From Kingdonia uniflora (Eukaryota > Streptophyta > Magnoliopsida > Ranunculales > Circaeasteraceae): a stretch of 64,000 bases of DNA. The stretch spans positions 2,294,001 through 2,358,000 of the forward strand of contig JACGCM010002535.1 in NCBI GenBank assembly GCA_014058105.1, read 5' to 3'. How positions within the stretch are numbered: the stretch's first letter is position 1; each line of letters opens with the position of its first letter. The notes beneath the pieces are model-generated. The model was not told where the DNA came from. It saw nothing but the letters and a program-made list of their open reading frames with translations, and did not search any database. The translations under genes and the position numbers were made by a program. Positions 50,857 to 62,406 of this stretch are shown piece by piece.

Positions 50857-51300
50857 CTAAGATGTCCTTGTAGTAACTAACAGCTGCATCTACAATAAGA
50901 GAATGGTCAGTGATTAGAGTATTGCTTTTATCTCTTATAGAGTGAATGCAGTTCCTATTTTTCCTAGCTATCTCAGCTTTATGGAAAAAAGAGGAGTTAA
51001 AATCCCCAAGTTGGAGCCAATAGACTCTTGACTTTTGCTTTGTGGAAAGCTTCTTCATTATTTACCATTTCTCTATAATGCTTTGTGACTTCTGCCTCTG
51101 TAATATACAAGTTGAGGTCACTAGGTTACTTTGAATAGCATCCTGAATATCTGTCAGCTTCTTCTTAACTTCCTTGGCCAATTCACAAATATTCCCAAAT
51201 TTTACTTTCCTATATTCAAAAATATTTGCCTTAATTCTTTTTAACTTTTGTTGTAGAATATATTGGGTTACCAAAAACTTTCTCCTCCCAAGCTTTTCTT
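50825..51300 (-). pseudogene. LINE ORF2 linker between endonuclease and RT
   Basis: Frames 51274-51062 and 51058-50825 hold the coiled linker (RIKANIFEYRKVKFGNICEL) and SRVYWLQLGDFNSSFFHKAE, a block that precedes RT in plant L1s. One stop near 51060. Confidence 0.75.
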
Positions 51301-52083
51301 ATGGCCTCCCTACAACCTTTAATATTGTCCCATAAATTAAAGTACTTGAAGGGTATCTTGTGATTGTGTCTCTGGATAGTGGTGAAGTTGACAACCATGG
51401 AGCTATGGTCTGAAATGCCAGCAACCATAAATTCAGAAGCTGAGTCAGGAAAAGTTACACACCACCTATCATTGATGACAGTTCTATCAATCTTGGTCAT
51501 TATTCTATCATGGGTACAATCTGTTTGGCCAAGTAAATTTGTGACTACTGTGATTCATGTCCATGAGGTTAAGATCAGTAAGGTAGTTTTGGTATTTGAT
51601 AAGCACTTCTGTGGCAACTGTCCTACCACCCCACTTATCATCATTGTTAAAGACTGAGTTATAATCTCCTCCTAGCAGCCAGGGATTGTTGTAAAACCTG
51701 TTGATGTTGTAGAGGTCCCTCCAAAGAATATCTCTTCCTGCTGCACTATTAGAGCCATATATAACATATATTAGGAAACTATGATGGCAGCTCTTCACTA
51801 TACAATATATCACTTGTGGGAATACTCCCACAATTGTTACATCACATATAGAAGGATCCCAACAAACTAAGATTCTTCGAGTGTTGGTGTCATCAGCATT
51901 GCTAATAAATTGCCAAGTGGGGCACATATTCATAACTGTCCTAGTCTCATTCTCTTTTTTAATTTAGTTTCCACTGACCCAATAAAGGATACTTTGTGTA
52001 TACTAAGCATTTTGTGGACTTCTCTATCTTTTAGATGATCATTAAGGCCTCTTATATTCCAACAAATAGCATTATTCATAGTT
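51231..52083 (-). pseudogene. LINE apurinic-type endonuclease
   Basis: ORF2 starts at 52083 or so (MNNAICWNIRGLNDHLKDRE, KVSFIGSVETKLKK). A frameshift near 51950 follows, then VCWDPSICDVTIVGVFPQVI, NPWLLGGDYNSVFNNDDKWG (GDxN catalytic motif) and, after a break at about 51505, VAGISDHSSMVVNF (catalytic SDHS). It would nick target DNA to prime reverse transcription. Confidence 0.85.
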
Positions 52084-53169
52084 AATATGTATAAGTCCAA
52101 CAATCCTTACCAAATACACAAAGTTACTTACCTGAGTGTTATACTTCATCGCATAATGGTGGTCTAGACAGAAATCAAGGTAATTCTCACAAATAGTATA
52201 CTCACTCTGGGCATGGGGGATTACATTATGGTTATCCAATGTATAAATTATAATAACCCATTCTACTTTAAAGCCAAACTTTGGGGAAGGGGACCAAATT
52301 CCCTCACCACCCCTAAGGTGATTAATTAAAATAGCTCTGGAGTTGTGGTACTTGATCCATGTGGACCCTTTATTCACTACCCTTAGATCAAGAGTGCTCC
52401 AACAAAGTTTGCCACTGTTACACTATCACACTGCTGCAAAAGAGTATTAGATAGACCTGCATGGTAAAGACCAAAAAACCTTTCCTGAGAATGTTGTGGG
52501 TATCTACAACTATTTAAGTTTCCTTTAGAGGTTGCCTTACAGTAAGGCACTGCAGCCGCTAAAGGTGTTCTCCCAAAGAAACAAATACCCTTACTCTCAA
52601 TGTTTAGACTAGCACTCATAATGGATCTCCTAGGATGTTGTCCTAAGAGAGTGTAACCCTTCTCAAGATTGTGGTTCCTTATGTATTTGTACCCCTCTTT
52701 GATAGTATGCCTATTTCTACTTTTATCTTGAGCCTTAAGCTTGTCCATTCATTTACTGGTTTTTTTTATAGTAAGTAAGGAGCCTAGCCCAGCTATTCTC
52801 ACTCTTTAATTAAGACCTTTAACTAGATTTCCATACTTAAACAACAATAATAGTAAGTCACTTTGGGATTAACTATGTAACTAACTAGGGGTAAGATTAA
52901 GGAGCCTAGCCCAGCTATGTTCCCACTTAAAGTTAGAGATAGTCTTCCCGATATGATTCCTATTTGCATAACTCTTCATATCTATTAAGTACTTCAATCA
53001 GAGGTTGATTAAATAGATTTGATTGAGATTAAGGAGCCTAGCCCTACTAGGATCCCAACCGACACTATTCAGTATCTTACTCTATGATTACTAGTAGAAA
53101 ATGAAATAGTGCAGTGAATAGGTGCCCCTGCACAAAACAAATAATTAGTATAACTCGTGCCCTTTTTCA
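52084..53169 (-). other. LINE region between ORF1 and ORF2 with a three-times repeated motif
   Basis: Frames at 52072-52377 and 52383-52748 lack known domains. The plus strand shows TTAAGGAGCCTAGCCC or its near copy at about 52775, 52897 and 53029, that is, every 120-130 bp. Confidence 0.5.
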
Positions 53170-54275
53170 TACTCTTAGGGTTTCTTAGTTGCACAAGCAC
53201 CAGAGTAATCAAGGTTCACCAGGGTAATTGTAACTAAGTTCTCTGTACCTCTAAGAGAAACAAGATTATTAATAAAGACTCCCTCACACTCTATGAAAAA
53301 GGACTTCATTTTGGGGTGGATTTTACTGGCCTTACTCACTCTCTCACTCAGATTTGCAATCTTCATATTGACTGATGGTTGTTGCTACCTCCTCCATTTC
53401 CTCATGTGTTGCAGTTGTTAGTTGTTAAATTGTTCACCCTTTAATCTTGTTGTATGTACTTTCCAATTAAGGGAGGTTGTGCTTCACTATCTTTCCTACT
53501 CTCCTTTTATACTTTTGTAGAATTTTCCTTTACTCTTCTTGTCCACTCTTTGACAACTCATGCCCTCCTTCCCACTAGTAACACCTCTTGAGTTTGAGTA
53601 TTGATTTGAATTTGTGTTACTTTGGTTGGTTCTGTTACTGCTTAAATTAGTAGGAGTTCTTGGGCTGGCCTCATGAGAGACCATGGTTCTATCAATGTTT
53701 GGATCCTCAGGGTAAGCTGAATTTGGGGTGGTTTCACTGCCTTGAGGTTCTGATGCTCCACTAATAGCCTCAAATGCTAATTTGGTTATGCATGCTCAAG
53801 GAGTAGTCTTAGGGTGGTGAGCTACCTTCTTAGCTCTAGGTGTGTTTCCAAATTTTGGTTATCTTCTTCGAAGTTCCCTTTTTGACATGTTTGCTTTGTT
53901 TGTGGCTCTTCTACATTTTCATTGTTCTTTTTGAGCCACATTTGATCAACTTTGCTATTATCACCTTGTTTCTTCTCCTTCCCACTCTTAGGGCATCTAC
54001 TAGTAGTATGACCAAACACTGAGCAATGTGTACATTTGATAGGCATCCAAAAGTATTCTAAATGTACTGTGTAGATCTTTATTGTATTATAGAGAACATG
54101 AATTGTGAATGGTAGCTTCTTGGATGCCTTTACTTCAACATAGACCCTGGCATAAGATTTATTTGGGATATCATTTGTGGCTTTGTCTAGTTGAATTAGG
54201 ATCCTCACGTGACTGGAAATCCTACTAATACCATCAGGGATCTTCACGTTAAATGAGATATTTTTAAGAATAACC
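53170..54275 (-). pseudogene. LINE ORF1, C-terminal part with zinc knuckle
   Basis: From the CACTA junction: VKIPDGISRISSHVRILIQL, SYARVYVEVKASKKLPFTIH, FWMPIKCTHCSVFGHTTSRC (CxxCxxxGHxxxxC zinc knuckle), a charged tail, and further C-terminal remnants to 53170. It is the DUF4283 plus zf-CCHC_4 layout of plant LINE ORF1 RNA-binding proteins. It is continuous with 59168-60096 across the CACTA insertion. Confidence 0.8.
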
Positions 54276-54489
54276 CACTACAACAAATATGGGTTTTTAC
54301 GTCATTAAAAAAATGATGTAACAGAGATTTAATGTCATTTGTATAAATGACATCGAAGGTGATGACGTGGAAAGGTAGGGACTAACAACATCATTAAATA
54401 AGTGACGGGGAAACCTAGGTACTAATGTCATTAAATAAGTGACGTATAAGGGGTTTAAAAAAATGACATTATTAATACCCCATTCCGGT

Positions 54490-55650
54490 TGCCAACCGGC
54501 TAGTACATTCTATTGATGTTACTTGATAATGGTCAAAATCCGGTGTTTAGTATGGGTAAAAATTAGAGTGTCGTTCACTTTCGAACGGAACTAGAAATTA
54601 GTTTTGGTCTTGTGTTTTAGTAATCTAAGGTTGTAAAACCGTAAAAATCAATGATATGGTTTTAATCAAGAATAAAGGTCTAGGGGCTTCGGATTTCACC
54701 ACCATTTACATACAATATCAACATAGTATCGTATATTAAATTCTCCACTTAATTAAAATAACAAACTTTGACCTTTTGTCGATGCAATCCCATGATTAAT
54801 TATAACTCAAGTATAATATATTGTATAAACTAAGTATGTACTAAAAATGTATTCCATGAAAACTATGCTAATTATGAAATGTTAATTTGGATCATATCTT
54901 AGAAAAATACAATATTAATGCAATTTTACTATATCATTTGAGAATCACAAAACTCTTCCTATATCTCTACTTAAAGAGATCATAGGATGATAATGGATGT
55001 CTCCAACAATATAGTTTTGGGATTTATGATAATATGTTCATATTGTGTTGGAGAAAAATACATTCTACTACATGATATCATACGCTTATGGCGGATCCAT
55101 CCTCACCCCTAGTGAGGACTTAGCCGACCATTATAACAGCTATAAAACCTAAATTATATGAGAATGAAATGAACATAAATTAACAACAAAAAGAGGAATT
55201 TTATTGACTTACAAAATGAAATGCTCCAAATGCTTACAAGACTTGCACCAACTTACTCCAATAATGCTCTTTTGCACTCTACAAGAATGATTCTCTCAAA
55301 ATTGGATGATCTTATGAGCTCACCACCTCTCCTTTTATAGATGAAGGAGAGGGTTCTTACATTTAATATTAGATTTATAACCTATGCCATGAATGTACAT
55401 AAATTTGTAACCTCCAAGAGTTATCCTCCAAAATTGTAACCTCCCCATGTGGGACCCTTGTGTTTGACAACTTTATATCCTTCTCCAGCAGCTCATCCTT
55501 TGAGCTATACATCCCGGTATTTGCACATATTTGGTAAATGAGCTCCATGTGACCTGAAATATAAAAATTGGTTTTATAAGTTATGTTTAATAATAAAATT
55601 AAGAATAATAAACATTAAGTCATAGGGGAATAGTGGTCATTTTATCTGTC
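54490..55650. other. Unassigned 1.1-kb insert-like block in the CACTA subterminal region
   Basis: It separates two stretches of ACGTCA-rich subterminal sequence. AT-rich, no ORF. A minus-strand CTATAAAAGGAG box near 55330 would fit an LTR promoter, but no TG/CA ends with a target duplication could be fixed. Confidence 0.35.
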
Positions 55651-56559
55651 CATCATTACTAAATAACGTTATTAAAAAATAACGTAGTTGAAATCTTTTA
55701 ACGTCATATTTGAAGTGACGTAGTAGGGTTTTCATACATCAATAATGATATTTTTAAAATGACGTCAGTAACTCGAAAAATAGAAAAAAAAAATTAAAAA
55801 TCAAATATTGCCAATCCCATGCCATGTCCTCCTCTCTACAGGACGACCACCATATTCTACAAAAAAGTAAAATATTTGGCTAAATTATATTACTTTCATT
55901 AAATACAATGTATTCGAACTCAATCATTTCATTATTTGGATTATATAACTAAATCACTGGTAAACTTAACCAATGCACAAAAACACTAATAAAGCAACCA
56001 TAAAGAAGGGTCTCAGATGTTTCACTGCCAAAATGCTTATAGCTTTTAAGTGTCTTTGTGCGTTTCAACTAATCTGGATCAATTTGTAAACCTGTCAAAG
56101 CATACAAATTAAATATTAGCTCTATAAATGTGAGCTTACTAATAATATGACTACTGAATTTCATATTTGTTACATACTTCACTATAATTGTTGCTAATTG
56201 TTTTAGTATCTCACCTATTTATCATTATACTTTGTATCTCCTTTTTGTTATTTTACCAACTCAAAAGAGTTTGTGAGTATACAATAAGATGCTTGCAATT
56301 GTAAAAGAAAAGAAAAAAATACATAACAAGAAGAGAAGAAAAATACTTATTTGTTTGAAGGATTCCACCTCCGTGATAATTATACATTCTGGATCCCCAT
56401 AAGTTGCCCATATCCATCGTTCTTAAGAAATAAAGCTAATATTATTATGACAATTGATTTCACCACAAAATACATGTAATTATCAATTGATTTCACAAAC
56501 CTGCAATCGTGGAGCTCTAAAGAGAAATATTCTATAGTTTCCAATATCCTATGATCTTT

Positions 56560-56840
56560 TGCCATTGAAGGAAAGGAAGTTTAGGGTTATCAAGGCAATT
56601 AACCAAATCATGGACTACCTGAAATAGATGTTGCACTTATGGTGAGTGAGTGAAAGAGATTCGGATCTCAAAATATAATTCTGGAACTGCAACCATATGA
56701 AGGAAGGTACTTACTTCATCAATGTTATGCTCATAGGCTACAAGAATCATTCGTGCAGCATTTAAACTTGCAGCACATCTCTGGTGAACCTTTCCAGAAA
56801 CTGCAGTTAGTGGGCCTAATAGTGGGAAACTCCCAAGAAA
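56560..56840 (-). pseudogene. Captured acetyl-CoA carboxylase exons
   Basis: Two exons on the minus strand: about 56840-56715 (GSFPLLGPLTAVSGKVHQR, CAASLNAARMILVAYEHNI, DE, then GTAAGT donor) and 56618 to about 56560 (acceptor TTTCAG, VVHDLVNCLDNPKLPFLQWQ). In plant homomeric (cytosolic) acetyl-CoA carboxylase this stretch follows the biotin-carrier domain, in the central region. The intron lies where the two parts join. The fragment is some 60 residues of a protein of over 2200. It cannot be functional; it is cargo of the CACTA element. Confidence 0.75.
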
Positions 56841-56947
56841 GAGTTACAAGTTACTGATACTCACTTGATATGGCATCATAAATTTTCATACTTATCAGCT
56901 CAACATAAGTTTCCCTCATAAGGTTATGTTTTCCCTTGGTACCTTAC

Positions 56948-57157
56948 CTTTGATCTAAGACGGCCACCAAATGTAAATTGCAGCCAGCAGTATATAGTAG
57001 CACCAATTTTATCTGATGAAATCCTAATGACCGGAGGAAAAGACAAGGAAACGTTAAGCCTCATGTCATCGTTTGGGTACGTCTTGTACAGTTGAGGAAC
57101 AACGTATTTCCAGACAGCAATATTCGAAAGAGACTGATCAGGTACTTTGTCCACTAC
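56948..57157 (-). pseudogene. Captured BPI/LBP-family exon
   Basis: One exon of exactly 70 codons on the minus strand between an ATTAG acceptor and a GTAAGG donor: VVDKVPDQSLSNIAVWKYVV, PQLYKTYPNDDMRLNVSLSF, PPVIRISSDKIGATIYCWLQ and onward. It matches plant BPI/LBP (bactericidal permeability-increasing protein-like) genes such as Arabidopsis At1g04970, from memory. No stop inside. It is oriented like the carboxylase exons, so a chimeric transcript is possible. Confidence 0.7.
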
Positions 57158-57286
57158 CTAATGCATCAAATCTACCTGAGCAAGAGAGTCATTAGTCTCA
57201 TAATTAATAATTTGGCCAAAGATCCATTTAATAATCATTAGTCTCGTAATTAACCATACAAAAGTAAAACATGACTAAATTCATAC

Positions 57287-57339
57287 CAAATCCCATGAAT
57301 AGCGAGCATTTTTTCCGCATCAAAGTTTTTGGCATGGTC
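57287..57339 (-). pseudogene. Third captured exon-like piece, unidentified
   Basis: 53 bases on the minus strand between CAG and GTATGA read DHAKNFDAEKMLAIHGI without a stop. Same orientation as the two captured exons downstream. The source gene was not recognised. Confidence 0.3.
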
Positions 57340-57349
57340 CTGAAGAAAG

Positions 57350-58960
57350 TTCCAATATGAGAGCGAAAAAAATAATTAGACTTTGGTAAAGGAAAATGAG
57401 CCTAATTTGAGTAGATGCATATCTAACATCAAGACGTCCTCCATGATGAACTTGAAAAACCATACTCATTACCAAATACTCTCAACCCCACATACAAGAT
57501 TTAACCACCATATTTCCTTCACGAAGATAAGTTGAAAGTTATAGTAGTAAGCTCATAGGCATACAAAGCAAATATTTTTCAGAAAAAGAAAATACTTGGG
57601 TTTGCACCTAACTAATATCAACTCTTTTTCGAGTCAGGAACATAAGCCACCTATAATCTCCTAGAGCGTGATCTCGATACATTCGACAACATTGAATTTC
57701 CCTAAGATGACTCTAAGATAAAATTAAATAGCACCAATAAATCAACATTGGAAAAGAAACTAGTAAAGGTGCTAATTTAGTCTTATACGTGCGAGCCAGG
57801 GCGTTAAGATGAAATTAGTTGGGTTGCCCCTAAAATTTCAACAAAAGAAAACACTTCTAAATAGTTACTCCAATTGGTTTTGTGAGGAATTAGTTCAAGT
57901 CCCGGGTTAGCAGAAAATACAAGATTAACTGGTAAAACCACGTTAAGTAGTATTGGTGAAGCTAACATGTTTTTCATCTAAAGAGCATTTGCACCAATCG
58001 AACATTATAATGTGTTTTCATATTCCTCTATTAATCCATGTATTAAATACAAAACATTATAGAGGTAAACACGAAATAGAAATGAAGAGCCTGAACCACA
58101 TGTATCAACTATTAGCTTAACAAAGCAAAAAATTTACTACTCCTTCCAACATCACCAACAAATTATCTTTTAAAATCATTCCATGTGAAAACCTAAAAAC
58201 ACCGTTAATTTAGTTGGTAGTAGACTTAAGCATGTCCACTATAACTTCTAAATAATTCCACATTCCATAAATCACACAGTGACAGTGGTATGAAATTGAC
58301 AATATGATATAAGTCCATTAAAGCCATAACATCTAGATTGAGCTTATTAAACCAAAAACAAAACAACCACTAACATAAATCCATGGAAGCAAACCCCTAT
58401 CATTAAGCCCTAATACTAGACTATAATTAGACCATAAGTGGGTTAATTAGAACCCATAATCTCAATCCATGTTCTAATTCATGAAAATTATATCGTCAAT
58501 TTAAGAAATCAAAATTAGTTAGAACCCAACCATGTACTTTATCAATTGAACTATAACATAATTGAAGAGATTAAGAATTTTGGATTAGAGGACTTACTGA
58601 TTTGAAGTCAATTAGGGTTTTGCTATATATTTGAGTATTTGCTTGATACCCTCCCCTTCATTTCGAAGAGACAAAAGAATTAGAAGAAGACTCATAGCAG
58701 TTAACTTGTTAATCGGTGTAAGATCCAACTCTCACATAATAAGAGGTACGAGAGGACCGTTCAATCGAGGAGAGATGGATCCATGGTATTGGTTGAAGGA
58801 CTTCTGACCACCTCCAGCCAGTTGTAGCGACGAGAAGAGCTTCAAAAAATTTGTAGACTCCATTACTCACACTGTCACATAGACTCCCTCTCTTTGTAAT
58901 CGTTTATTTACTCTTGTACCTCTCTCGTAACTTATATTCGCTCTAGTCTAAAAACAATAA
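57350..58960. other. CACTA internal region without assignable gene
   Basis: AT-rich. A minus-strand ATG near 58861 opens about 44 codons (MESTNFLKLFSSLQLAGGGQ) pointing to the captured exons, a conceivable first exon of a chimeric transcript; nothing else supports it. Confidence 0.3.
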
Positions 58961-59167
58961 CATTTTTAGAAATTGATGTCAAAAATAATTTACGTCATTT
59001 ATTAAAGACTTTGAAGGACCTCTTTTGTGACATTTTTTTACAAGTGACGGGGCATGCTACTATCCACAGCTTTTTTGTTTAAAATGGCGTTATAATCTTT
59101 TTTACTACGTCAAATTAACAAAAATGACGTTAATATGATGACGTTAAACGCCTAAATTTTCGTAGTG

Positions 59168-60096
59168 ACCCAAAGTGGTAGTGATTTGAGTTTAATAGGC
59201 TCCATTTCTATAAAGGGCTTCCATGGCCTAATGAGAAATACTCTACTAGCTATATGTTGAGGGCCCTTTTCAAGAACCTTATCTATGTCTTCTTCACAAG
59301 AGAATTTGAAGAAATAAGGTTAAAACCCTTATCTAGTCATTTCAAAATTGCCTTTTAGTTCTCATAACTGTGTAAGTATGTCCTTGATAAAATTATAAGC
59401 TAGCCTCCTGCCAACAAAGTTGCCAACCAGGTAGGATTCACAATACTTATTCCTCTCTGCTAAATCCTTTTTGGAGATGGTGACATAGGTATTCCCATTA
59501 ATAATGGTTGGTGGATGGTACTTTAGTCTTGTCTTGCCTCTAGCTTTTGAAGGCGCCCCCATGAGTTGGGTCCAACTCTTTGGTTGATGTTGGTTTGTGA
59601 CGACTTCTCTCATTACTGCAGTAACCTGCATTATTAGTTGTAGAGTTAGGGAGAGGTAAGAAGTCTTTTGGATCAGCTTTGAGAATATACACTGGACATT
59701 TAGATGGAATACATTTCCTTTTTTCGCATCTTTCTAATGCCCACTCAGGGCTTGTTAGAGGAGCAGGCATGGGGACCTATAGAGGATGAAATTTGAGATC
59801 ATTTTGTTGTGGGATATTTGGGTTGTTGATGTTGGGATATTGTATTCGTGCTCTTAAGGGAGTCACTCAGTGTTTGGCCATGGGGAGAAGATATTAAGAT
59901 TCCAAGAACCTTCTATATTGGGAAAGAGGTTGGGATGTCGATAAGATATGTAGGTCAAATAGTTACTAATTAAGGAAACATATGTTGTCATTACAAACAT
60001 CTCTATCAGAGGGTCAAGTCTCTTTGAAAACCACTTCAAAGTTGATTTGACCCTCCCCAAAAGTGGTATTGGTTTCCCAAGGTCCAACAGAGGCAT
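59168..60096 (-). pseudogene. LINE ORF1, N-terminal part (DUF4283-like)
   Basis: Minus strand from about 60096 down: N-terminal frames with stops, then PAPLTSPEWALERCEKRKCI, and the DUF4283-like stretch TRLKYHPPTIINGNTYVTIS, KDLAERNKYCESYLVGNFVG, RRLAYNFIKDI. It runs through FKFSCEEDIDKVLEKGPQHI-like and LKSLPLW frames to the CACTA junction. Three or more frame breaks. It joins 54275 once the CACTA element is removed. Confidence 0.7.
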
Positions 60097-60579
60097 TCAT
60101 GGTATCAGAGCGCCCAAATTTGGGCATTGGTTGTCTCTTAGGATGTCGCAGCAATCAGTCTGTCGTGACACTTTATTAGTCTAGATTAATGACATGTAGG
60201 TTAAAATTATAGTACCGCGAACACTCAAAGACAACATTTTAACTCTTCAGCTCCACTTTGGACCAGTGGGAGGGTCAATTTGGGTTTCTTGATGTACAGT
60301 GGTATTGGTCCAGTGACTCATTCCCTGACTAAGGGGCCGTTTGTTTTTTGCCTCTAAGTCTGAGTCTGAGTGTGTGTCTGAGTCTGAGTCTACTTAATGG
60401 TGTTCACTATCTGAGTGGATGCCTTATAGTGTTTGTTTTTTTGCCTAGTTAGATCTGGCTAAAATAAACAAATACCAAAATACCTCTCTCAACTTATAAG
60501 CAAACACCCCCACCTATTCATCACCAATAGCGCCGCCACCACCACCACCACCACTATTTTGCCAGCAATGTCAACACCA

Positions 60580-60718
60580 CATATACATAACAAACACAAA
60601 TACATAGGAACGAACTTGTATATATAGCAAACACAAATATATAGGAAAGAACTTGTATATATAGCAAACATAAATACATAGGAAAAAACCTGTATATATA
60701 GCAAACACAAATACATAA
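60580..60718. repeat. Minisatellite of about 42 bp
   Basis: Between three and four copies of a unit containing AGCAAACACAAATACATAGG and AACTTGTATATAT; the minus-strand translation is a hydrophobic artefact frame. Confidence 0.8.
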
Positions 60719-60959
60719 ATTCCTAAAATAAAATAAATATTAAACATTGGTTTGAAGTTAATACAAATAAGCAAATATCAGTCTTAAAAGTTATTACAAA
60801 TACCCAAACAAATAAGTTTTAATCAAGACATAAGGGTTTCAAGGAAATCAACATGCTGCTCTGGACGAAGCCTGAGAAACATTAACCTGTAAGTGTGCTC
60901 ACTGGATCCTCCCAAAACTTTAAACTCTTGAAAAATAATATATTATTTATCTCATATGA

Positions 60960-61402
60960 ACTGACCATATCCTACAATACCTGTACAACTGCATCACTGT
61001 CATCTTTTTTGAAAATTTCATCATTACATTAAGACATTCATGGAAGACTTTACTGGTTGTAGCAGCAGAATGTTAAAATCTGGTGTTTACAGCTCTATTT
61101 CTCATGTTGTGTACAATAATGTGTAAGAACATTGCAAGCTTCTCCTTGACATCTATATGCTTACTATCCTTCAACAACCCAGTATCTTTGAAGTGGGCAG
61201 CTAGAGATCTGAAAGAGGCTGGGTCCATCCTCATCATATTATACATTACAGTTCTAGGACCTTCAAGGAGTTCCTGAACATATGCATTGGAAGTGAGAAC
61301 AGAAGTGCATAGTCTTTGGCGGACCCTCCTATTTTGATTTACTATCTCGTTGTACAAAATAATAATAGCAAGAATACCTAATAACCATTGAACCTGATTC
61401 AT
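60960..61402 (-). pseudogene. Harbinger transposase, N-terminal fragment
   Basis: Open frame from 61402 on the minus strand: LTSNAYVQELLEGPRTVMYN, MMRMDPASFRSLAAHFKDTG, KEKLAMFLHIIVHNMRNRAV, then (stop near 61073) FQHSAATTSKVFHECLNVMM and KFSKKMTV. This is the conserved region ahead of the DDE nuclease in plant HARBI1-like proteins. The catalytic part is absent. It may retain the helix-turn-helix part only. Confidence 0.75.
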
Positions 61403-62406
61403 TATCCCTAAGAATACATAATGAAGAAAATAGTATCAAATAATCAATAAAATAGTTACAAATTATCAACAAAATAATATCAAGGCAACTAAAGCACTCT
61501 ATGCATAAATAGATAAGCCCTATACTCTATGCATAATCAGATAAGCCCTACACTAAACTTTATAGAGTTTTAAAACTATTTGGCTCAACCATAGTTTTAA
61601 AACAATCACTGGATGAGTAAATTTTCTATCCTACTTTCAAAAATCTTATTAACTATTTGGCTCAACCAACCCCAGGATTAATAGATATACAATCCATATT
61701 GCTCCCTTTATATATACAAAACATAGACATGTATGGATAGATAGATAGACAAGTATGGATGGATATACAATCCATATTAATCCTTTAATGCTTATAATAG
61801 GTAATGCTTGTAACACTAGATAAACAGAATCTATGGAGAAGTACTGATTCAGAATGTATGGTTTGTTATTTGGTTATGTAGTCACCAAACCATAAACCAA
61901 CATACTCAAGACACATCTCCCATTTCTTCCAGTTTATCACATAGGTAGAACAATATGCAATTCTAACCGACCATTGTTAGAATATGCAATTCTAACAATA
62001 TGCATAACCTATTGTTAATACAGCCTAAATTTTTCTACATCCATTGCTAATACATAACCAAATAACATGCCATAATCCAATCCCAAACAAAGGGTATTCA
62101 GTAGTCAACACATAACTACACTATCAATGAAAACTACAAAGCAATGTAGATACAAATCCTTACCAGAGAAGAAATGATACCCTTTTGGAGTCCAAGTTAT
62201 GACAAATCAAATCTAATAGAAGATGACACAAACAATGGCAGTTAGAAACAGAGAAATGATACCCTTTTTATCGAAACATAGAGCATAGGATGTGTGAAAC
62301 ACAAAGTTATCAGCTATAGAGTCATTAGTTATTTTAAACACAGAGTATAGGATGGGTTTAATTTTACCCTTTATCACCAAATCAGAGCTCTCCAAGTTGA
62401 TGCAAT
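61403..62406. other. Harbinger internal AT-rich region
   Basis: No coding match was seen. A duplicated GAAATGATACCCTTTT motif occurs at about 62168 and 62252. Confidence 0.35.

Larger units (their letters stand above)
54276..59167 (-). mobile_element. CACTA element carrying captured host exons
   Basis: 4892 bp, starting CACTACAACAAA and ending TTTTCGTAGTG, so the ends are CACTA...TAGTG. The target duplication ACC (54273-54275, 59168-59170) is perfect. Subterminal TGACGT/ACGTCA repeats lie at 54298-54480, 55660-55790 and 58960-59160, as expected for transposase-binding arrays. No transposase or TNP1-like gene is present, so it is non-autonomous. On the minus strand it holds exons of an acetyl-CoA carboxylase and a BPI/LBP-type gene with usable splice sites. 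It is inserted into LINE ORF1. Confidence 0.88.
41274..60100 (-). mobile_element. L1-like LINE, three times interrupted
   Basis: Minus strand. The 3' end is marked by the poly-A tail, seen as a T run at 41274-41294. From 5' to 3': ORF1 (60096-59168 and 54275-53170), inter-ORF region with a repeated motif, ORF2 endonuclease (52083-51231), RT (50856-49705), zinc-binding tail (to 49090), RNase H (42335-42182 and 41867-41340). Insertions: solo LTR 41868-42173, T5 42336-48794, CACTA 54276-59167. Without them about 7.2 kb, normal for plant L1s. No target duplication was found, so the 5' limit is approximate. All ORFs are broken. Confidence 0.85.

Noticed and set aside
58738..58760. GGTACGAGAGGACCG resembling the rRNA sarcin-ricin loop
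   Set aside because: Only about 15 bases match; flanking sequence does not continue as 23S, 26S or organellar rRNA.
60095..60110. TGGTATCAGAGCG resembling an initiator-Met primer-binding site
   Set aside because: It lies at the 5' edge of the LINE with no LTR before it and no gag after it. It overlaps a palindromic AAATTT region and is probably chance.
60489..60774. Repetitive Tyr/Phe-rich minus-strand ORFs
   Set aside because: They arise by translating the 42-bp minisatellite; no sign of selection or a start context.
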